64,000 bases of DNA from contig CANJKZ010001146.1 of the NCBI GenBank assembly GCA_947471745.1, forward strand, positions 851,501 through 915,500. Direction: 5' to 3'. The position numbers and the translations under genes are program-made. The stretch comes from Closterium sp. Naga37s-1 (lineage: Eukaryota > Streptophyta > Zygnematophyceae > Desmidiales > Closteriaceae). Shown one piece after another: positions 58,254 through 64,000 of this stretch. Numbering within the stretch: the first letter of the stretch is position 1; each line of letters opens with the position of its first letter. The notes beneath the pieces were generated by a model. The model was not told the origin of the DNA and made no database searches. It saw nothing but the letters and a program-made list of their open reading frames with translations.

Positions 58254-59233
58254 GGTAAGCAGCGGGTACAGCCTGACATCTAAGCTAGCAACAATGAGAG
58301 GGATTGTTTCCAGAAAAAGCACAGGCCACGGCTGGCTGCCTCTTGGTGGTACACTAGGAAGAAAGGGGGAAACCCAGCTTCGGATGCAAAGCTTGGAGAA
58401 GAAGGGGCCCTTGGATGGCAACCACGGTGCATGGGCTGGGTTGTCAACGGGGCAGGAATGTTGGCAGCCCTCCAGCACCACATGTTGGCCACTGGCCACG
58501 TTCGGATTGGCCAAGAAAAGATGCTGCAGCAAAACGGCCCAATGATGTGTGGCGCCGCGCCAACAAAGCACCGCTCAATCGTGAATTCGAGGCAAAATTT
58601 CACAGGTTCGTCTCGCCCCGCGGTGCCTTCACCACGGGAATCTGAGATTCCCTGTAATTGCAGTCAAATCCACACGACACAGGTAAGAATCGCTTTCAGT
58701 GTTAGTTTCGTTTCAACGTTGTGGCATCAGTGTACTTGGAAAAAAAAAACTGAAATTTCAGTGTGGCCTCACAAAAAAGGCTGAAAGATCAGTCCCACAA
58801 AAATCTTAACACTGGTTTTTCAGGGTAGGTTGAGAATGGACTGCCAAAATCAGGAATTTCAGGGTTTTTTTCCTGATATCTGAGGCCCTGCTCCTGTGCT
58901 TGTTAATTCTCTAGATCTGTCTGCAGCAGCCAATTTCTTTCCAGGTGACACGTGAGAACTCTCTAAATCGTCCTGACTGAATAGCTTGAAAGTGGGGGGA
59001 GCAATTGTGAAGAGCCTGAGAAAGGGAGTGGGTTAGTGGTGATAGGGTCGTACAGGAAAGTTAAGAGCAGCAGCTAAGGGGGAGACGCCTTCTAATTCCC
59101 TGCTTGGGATAAGATTTTTACGTTTCAGAGCTTGGGAATCGATTACCATGAGGCGTTTCAAAAGGAGAGTATAATATTAGTTTTGCCTGTTTGTGCATAA
59201 TTTTTCTTGTTTAGTTGTGACTCCAGCCTCGGA

Positions 59234-59234
<1 letters not shown>
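58254..59234. other. 5' flank of the hAT gene and dispersed repeat
   Basis: Short A- and T-runs are seen (58739-58750, 58865-58871). 58915-59050 is a diverged copy of sequence at 29215-29365. No gene is supported. Confidence 0.5.

Positions 59235-59284
<50 letters not shown>
59235..59284. repeat. (TTA)n microsatellite, 50 bp
   Basis: Sixteen uninterrupted TTA triplets plus two bases. Confidence 0.98.
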
Positions 59285-59750
59285 GTCGACTATGGTTTGG
59301 AAAACCGTTTTAGCCATAACTCATGCACACAATGATAAACAGCCCACCAAAATGCAAGCTGAGGCAAGAAACAAGGAAACTGGCACTGAGGAGAAAACTG
59401 ATTCGAGATGCAACCTACAAACCCACTTTCTGACCCTTTTCGGCCCTCCCATCTTTAGACTCTAGAGCCAACTCCCTCCTTCCGATACTCCCATCATTGA
59501 GACTCCCTGCATCAGCACATAGTAGCCATGCACACCCGCACACACACGCACACACCACAAAAGCACTCACACTGAGCCACAAGGAGGCCCACAAACTCCA
59601 AATTTAAGGGCTCAGAAATGAAGGGCTCTAATCAACCCTCCCTACGCAGCGGAGGAACATCCCCTTGCTGCTTCGCCGCTGCTCCCTGCATGCCCAGGCC
59701 CTGCCGGCCCGCCTTCCCCCCCTTCCCCCCTCCACGCGGGAGAGGTCCGC

Positions 59751-60988
59751 CTACTTCATTAGAGGCTTATCATTCAACCACTTGGCCCTCCACTTGGCGG
59801 ACTTGATGCCTCCGCCCGGCTTGCCAGCAGCGGGAGCAGTGGGCAGCTTGGGGGCTGCGCCCGAGTTGCCCTTCCCTGGCTTATTCCCAGCTCCCGACGT
59901 GCCGGCAGCGGGAGCCCCAGGCAGGTTGGGGGCTGCGCCCGAGTTGTATTTTGCTCCCTGCAGCTTCGTCGGAATACCCGGCTTGGCAACAGCGGGAGCA
60001 GCGGGAGGCTTGAGGACTGCGCCCGAGTTGCGCTTAGGGGCGCTTCCCCTCGTGGGTTTCCTCCCGCCGTGGTGCTTCTTCCCCCCCTTGGGCGCGAAAT
60101 TGCGAGTGTGGAGCATCTTGTCAACCGAATTGCGCACGTTCCTCCCCGCCTGCCCCAGGGAATCCTTCATGGCGCCGCTGAGATCGTCCGACGGCTGCTT
60201 CAAGTCCACCGCTGCATCCGCCATCGTGCGGAGCACACGCGGGTCCTCAAAGTCAACAGAGTCAATCCAATCAATGGAGTCATCGCTATCGGCCCCGAGA
60301 AGCGCGCGCGGCTGGGGGGCTGCGCCCGAGTTGCTGTCGGCGCCCGAGGTGCTGACAGCTCCCGCCCCCTTCTTTTGATTCGACTCAAAGGTGCTGACGG
60401 GTGCCACCCCCTTCTTCCCAACCGCCGGCACGCCACTCTCAGCGCCCTTGGCTTCGCGGATGCCTTGTCAGCAGTTTCCAGGTCGCCGGTTGTATTCTTG
60501 GTCGTTCTGGTAAGATGCTTCTTCGTCGCTGCCCACTTGACGCACCTGCCCCACCTACGCCGCCGCACGCATTGCCTCTTCGTCCCCTGCTTCCCCTTCT
60601 TGGGCGCCGCGGCGCTGGACTTGCCATTGGGTGAAGCCGCGGAGTCCCCTGGCGCGCGCGCGTTCGTCCCCGCCTGCCCTTCGAGCGGCGATTTCTTCGC
60701 GCTGCCTCTGGCGCCGTCCGACTCGGATGGCTGCTTCAAGTCCGCCGCCACATCCGCAAGAATTCGCGGATCCTCCGAGTTATCGGATTCAACCCAGTCA
60801 ACGGAGTCAACTGCAGCCTCGCTTTCGGCCTCTAAGAGCGCGCGCGCGTCGTATGATTCCTTGAGACCGGCGGGCTCGTTGATGTCGTAATCCCCATCCG
60901 GAGGGAGCGCCGCGAAAGCAGCGAGGAAATTCAGAGACGCCACGAGGACGAGGGCGAGCAGAAACTTGCGAGGGCGAGACGTGCCCAT
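59751..60988 (-). CDS. candidate secreted protein with duplicated DSVDW/EDPR module
   Basis: The ATG at 60988 opens MGTSRPRKFLLALVLVASLN followed by FLAAFAA, a classical signal peptide (basic start, about 18 hydrophobic residues, small residues at the cleavage site). The module DSVDWV-SDNSEDPRIL-ADVAADLKQPS lies at about residues 60-95. A second copy, DSIDWIDSVDFEDPRVL...AVDLKQPS, is in the downstream frame at about 60290-60195. The first frame leads through a Lys/Arg-rich stretch. The second frame (60431-59751) has Ala/Pro/Lys-rich repeats and ends NDKPLMK. A shift of frame at about 60430-60470 means either a small intron or an indel. The family is not recognised. A degenerate relative lies at 29851-30425. 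Confidence 0.6.
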
Positions 60989-61933
60989 GATGTTGGCTGC
61001 TGCTATCAGTTTATATGGGAAGGAAGCTCTGAGGGAGGCTGTACTGATTAGGTTTTAATATGCTGTAACTGGTAGAAGAAACTCTGGTGAATGAGTTGTT
61101 TCCAACTCCCTCCGCGTTATGTGCGGCTAAGCGTGAGTGCCGATTGCAGACTTCGCTGTGATATTGCGGCTTGGCATCATATGAGGAGGCTCGCCCCCAT
61201 GATGCTTCCCGTAGCGTCTGGGTCGATTTGGGCCTCATAGCGTCGGATGCGGCGGTGATTACTTGGGAACTTAGGCCACCCAAGTCAGCTAGCACTCTGA
61301 TGATGGTGACAGCACCTCGAAATTATGAAACAGAGAATCTGCTGGTTGCGTTCCTCGCGTGGTTGGGTTGTGTGGGAGAAGAGGTTCCCAAAAAAAAAAA
61401 CGGCTAAGGAATGTATTTTAGCGGCCAGGAGTGGTGGAGAGGTTTTCTTTTGGGATTGATGTATGCTGGGAGGTGGCTCGCTGCGCGATCACCATTCACG
61501 AGTTGCGCGGGATGTGCGGCAGAGCAATAATTGCGCACCGCACCGCACACTGGCGATCTGTTGCAAAAATTGCACACTTATGAATGAACTTGCAGAGTGC
61601 GCAGAATAACGAATAACGAGTATGGTTGAATACTGAATGAAGATACAATGAGAATGGCACGACTAAATAGGGGAAATGCTAGCTAGGCGGGGGGTTCGGG
61701 AATGGATGGCTCGGTGATGTTGCGATTGGGGCGGAGGCCGAGTCGGGAGTGGTTCAGTGCAACGAAATAGGCAAAACAGGTTCGTCGCGTGACCCTCAGG
61801 ATGTCCTCGCTAAATAGTGCCTCAGTAAGGAATGTAAATCCTTACAGCACTTCAGACACGATTTGAAGATATGTATGTATATATAGTAAAAAAACATTTG
61901 GTCTCAAAATATATCTTGTTATTACGATAACAA
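60989..61933. other. intergenic sequence upstream of the secreted protein gene
   Basis: TATAAACTG (minus strand, about 61015-61007) stands only some 20 bases before the ATG, too close to be a normal TATA box. An A-run is at 61390-61400. No gene is supported. Confidence 0.45.
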
Positions 61934-62078
61934 TGTCAAATTATATGTTTAATGTTATCTAGGCTGTAGTGGGTTTAGTCTTAGGGGGTACAGGATTTTG
62001 CTCGACACTTCCTTTGTATCCCCCTCCTTGCCCTAATCCACACGCACCTTCATACTATTCTCACATGGTATTAAGAGC
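61934..62078 (+). repeat. 5' LTR (132 bp) and PBS of element P
   Basis: The LTR 61934-62065 starts TGTCAAATTA and ends CTCACA, with the core TAGGCTGTAGTGGG. It is followed by TGGTATTAAGAGC (62066-62078), a decayed copia PBS with an extra base. The left flank is AACAA. Confidence 0.82.
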
Positions 62079-62149
62079 TAGGACGTTCCTAGCCTAGGAC
62101 GAATTTTTTTTAGGGCCCACCGTTAAACCTTCCGTGTTCCTGCCCGAAT

Positions 62150-63690
62150 CGCGTTCTCTGCCTTTTTCTGCCCGAAATGCGCCCTTAGGTGCATCGATTT
62201 TCGCTGTCCCACGGCCCTGCCCTGTCCTGTCGCGCGTAGCCCGCGAGCAGCCCGTACAGCCCCCGTCTGGCCTTCGCGCCGCCCGTACAGCCCGCGCCAC
62301 GCCCGCGCGCGGCCCGTATAGCCTACGTTAGGCCCACGCGCGGCCCGTACAGTCAGCGCTAGGCGTTAGCGCAGCCCGTACAGGCCACGTCAGGCCCGAG
62401 AGCGGCCCGTACAGTCAGCGCTAGGCGTTAGCGCAGCCCGTACAGGCCACGTCAGACCCGAGAGCGGCCCGTACAGTCAGCGCTAGGCGTTAGCGCAGCC
62501 CGTACAGGCCACGTCAGGCCCGAGAGCGGCCCGTACAGTCCGCGCTAGGCATTTGCGCAGCCCGTACAGGCCAAGTCAGGCCCGTGCGCGGCCAGTACAG
62601 CCCAAGCCAGGCCTGCACGCTGCACTGCGCCTGTGCTGCTGCTCTACCGCTGCTTCTACTTGCTGCCGCTGCTGCTACTTGCTGCAGCCGCCCCTGGCCC
62701 CTGCAGTAGCCGCCCCTGGCCCCTGGAGCAGCCGCCCCTGCAGCAGCAGCCCCTGGCCTCTGGAGCACCTGCCCCTGCAGCAGCCGCCCCTCGCCACTGC
62801 AGCAGCCGCCCCTTGCCCCTGGAGCAGCTGCCCCTGGAGCAGCCGCCTCTGGTCCCTGGAGCAGCCGCCCCTGCAGCAGCAGCCCCTGGCCTCTGGAGCA
62901 CCTGCCCCTGCAGCAGCCGCCCCTGGCCCCTGGAGCAGCCGCCCCTGCAGCAGCCGCCCCTGCAGCAGCAGCCCCTGGCCTCTGGAGCACCTGCCCCTGC
63001 AGCAGCCGCCCCTCGCCCCTGGAGCAGCCGCCACTACAGCAGCCGCCCCTTGCCCCTGGAGCAGCCGCCCCTGGAGCAGCCGCCTCTGGCCCCTGGAGCA
63101 GCCGCCCCTGCAGCAGCCGCCCTTCGCCCCTGGCGCAGCCGCCACTGCAGCAGCCGCCCCTTGCCCCTGGAGCAGCCGCCCCTGCAGCGGCAGCCCCTGG
63201 CCTCTGGGGCACCTGCCCCTGCAGTAGCCGCCCCTCGCCCCTGGAGCAGCCGCCACTGCAGCAGCCGCCCCTTGCCCCTGGAGCAGCCGCCCCTGGAGCA
63301 GCCGCCCCTGGCCCCTGGAGCAGCCGCCCCTGCAGCAGCCGCCCCTGGCCCCCGGAGCAGCAGCCACTGCTACAGCCGCGCTCTTGTGCGCTCTGCTCTA
63401 CCCGCGCCCTCGTGCGCTCTACTCTACTGCTGCTACAGCTAGTGCTAACCTGCTGCTGCTGCTCGAGTAGCAGCAGTTGCAGCAGCTACCGTCGCGGCCC
63501 TGCCCCACCCTGCAGCAGCTGCCGTCGCGTTCCTGTCCCCGCCCTGCAGCAGCTGCCGTCGCGGCCCGGCCCCGCCCTGCAGCAACTGCCGCGGAGCCCC
63601 TAGCCGCGGTTGAGGCCCTGCCCTGCAGCTGTAGCGGCCCCGCCGTCGCCGCCGTCCTGCGCCTGCCCTTCCCACCACTGGTGAGCACTT
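62150..63690 (+). repeat. GC-rich leader arrays of element P
   Basis: The first array (about 62337-62600) has four copies of a 62-bp unit containing GGCCCGTACAGTCAGCGCTA. The second (about 62690-63360) is built from CCCCTGGAGCAGCCG and CCCCTGCAGCAGCCG pieces in higher-order groups. Long Pro/Leu/Gln frames through it follow from the repeat period and are not taken as genes. Confidence 0.88.
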
Positions 63691-63756
63691 CCCTGCCCGC
63701 GCTGCTACTGCTGCTACTGCTGTTACTGCTGCTTCTGCTGCTCCTGGTGTGGCCAG

Positions 63757-64000
63757 ATGCAGCTCCAGGGCCGTCCGCGTGCGATCCTCACGCCCCAGCA
63801 GCTTCGTGAGTGGTACGCTAGTTGGGGATGTCGGGGTGGCCGTAGTGGGAGTCGTCCTGGAGTGGGTAGTTCGGGAGCGTCTGGTAGTGGCCAGGTGCAG
63901 CTGCAGCGTCGTCCCCGCGAGGCTCTTTCGTCCCAGCAGCTTCGTGAGTGGTACGCTCAGAGTAGAGGGTCACTGAGTACTGCTTGCTGCCCGTACGTCA
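63757..64000 (+). CDS. gag: Gag fragment of element P with two tandem LREWY modules (partial)
   Basis: The frame from ATG 63757 (MQLQGRPRAILTPQQLREWY) is open to the window end. The module is repeated: QLQGRPR...TPQQLREWYASW and QLQRRPR...SSQQLREWYAQS, with identical DNA CAGCAGCTTCGTGAGTGGTA at 63796-63815 and 63934-63953. The last residues CCPYV match the start of the C-X13-C-X3-H-X4-C motif of L and C. Confidence 0.7.
   Translation, partial: MQLQGRPRAILTPQQLREWYASWGCRGGRSGSRPGVGSSGASGSGQVQLQRRPREALSSQQLREWYAQSRGSLSTACCPYV

Larger units (their letters stand above)
61934..64000 (+). mobile_element. Ty1/copia element P, 5' end, continues beyond window
   Basis: A 132-bp LTR, PBS, a 1.6-kb GC-rich leader with two arrays, and a short gag-related frame are present. 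The N-terminal capsid-like part of Gag is not found between leader and the LREWY module, so either it is deleted here or this is a shortened element. The 3' portion is outside. Confidence 0.82.

Noticed and set aside
62514-63442. Pro/Leu/Gln-rich and Gly/Cys-rich ORFs over 200 codons
   Set aside because: The tandem repeat period keeps all frames open. The position is the leader of element P.

Overview
The window is a dense, nested block of LTR retrotransposons from a GC-rich eukaryotic nuclear genome. GT-AG introns interrupt a hAT-type transposase gene, and at least nine Ty1/copia elements carry primer-binding sites matching the 3' end of initiator tRNA-Met (TGGTATCAGAGC and variants). Long microsatellites, including a 1.4-kb (TG)n, and almost no ordinary genes fit a repeat-rich intergenic region. 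The copia style and the glycine-rich Gag suggest the green lineage, perhaps a streptophyte alga; this is an inference, not proven. I see no rRNA, no CRISPR and no bacterial operon.

Layout. 1-6698: 3' part of a decayed copia element (A, +). 8712-19520: element C (+), with LTR, PBS, GC-rich leader array and gag/protease. Its leader is broken by a complete non-autonomous element (9407-10999, TSD CCGCC) and a complete unrelated copia element B (11155-17585, TSD CGCGC). At 19520 C is joined tail-to-tail to an inverted, internally deleted relative D (19521-22380, -). 22381-23861: RNase H and 3' LTR of copia E (+), inserted in copia remnant F (23862-25463, -). A SINE-like repeat follows. 26857-28524 (-): second complete non-autonomous element (TSD TATTC). 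28525-32235: host-type sequence with a degenerate gene fragment and microsatellites. 32236-40869 (-): complete copia J (TSD TGTTT) whose 1814-codon gag-pol frame is interrupted by one TGA.

41417-58253 (-): one multi-exon hAT transposase-like gene, now in pieces. Element M (49536-56754, TSD TCTTT) lies inside exon 3. A 5'-truncated element L (43063-48704) separates two copies of an 822-bp exon segment. 59751-60988 (-): candidate secreted host protein gene with an internal duplication, related to the fragment near 30 kb. 61934-64000: start of another copia element, P (+).

A, C, D, L, M and P form one superfamily with short LTRs (about 119-136 bp). Gag carries an unusual C-X13-C-X3-H-X4-C knuckle and a recurring LREWY module. 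A GC-rich minisatellite leader lies between PBS and gag, and a conserved 3' block precedes the LTR. The two non-autonomous elements share its LTR ends, PBS position, leader type and 3' block, so they were probably mobilised in trans by such elements. B, E, F and J belong to other copia lineages.
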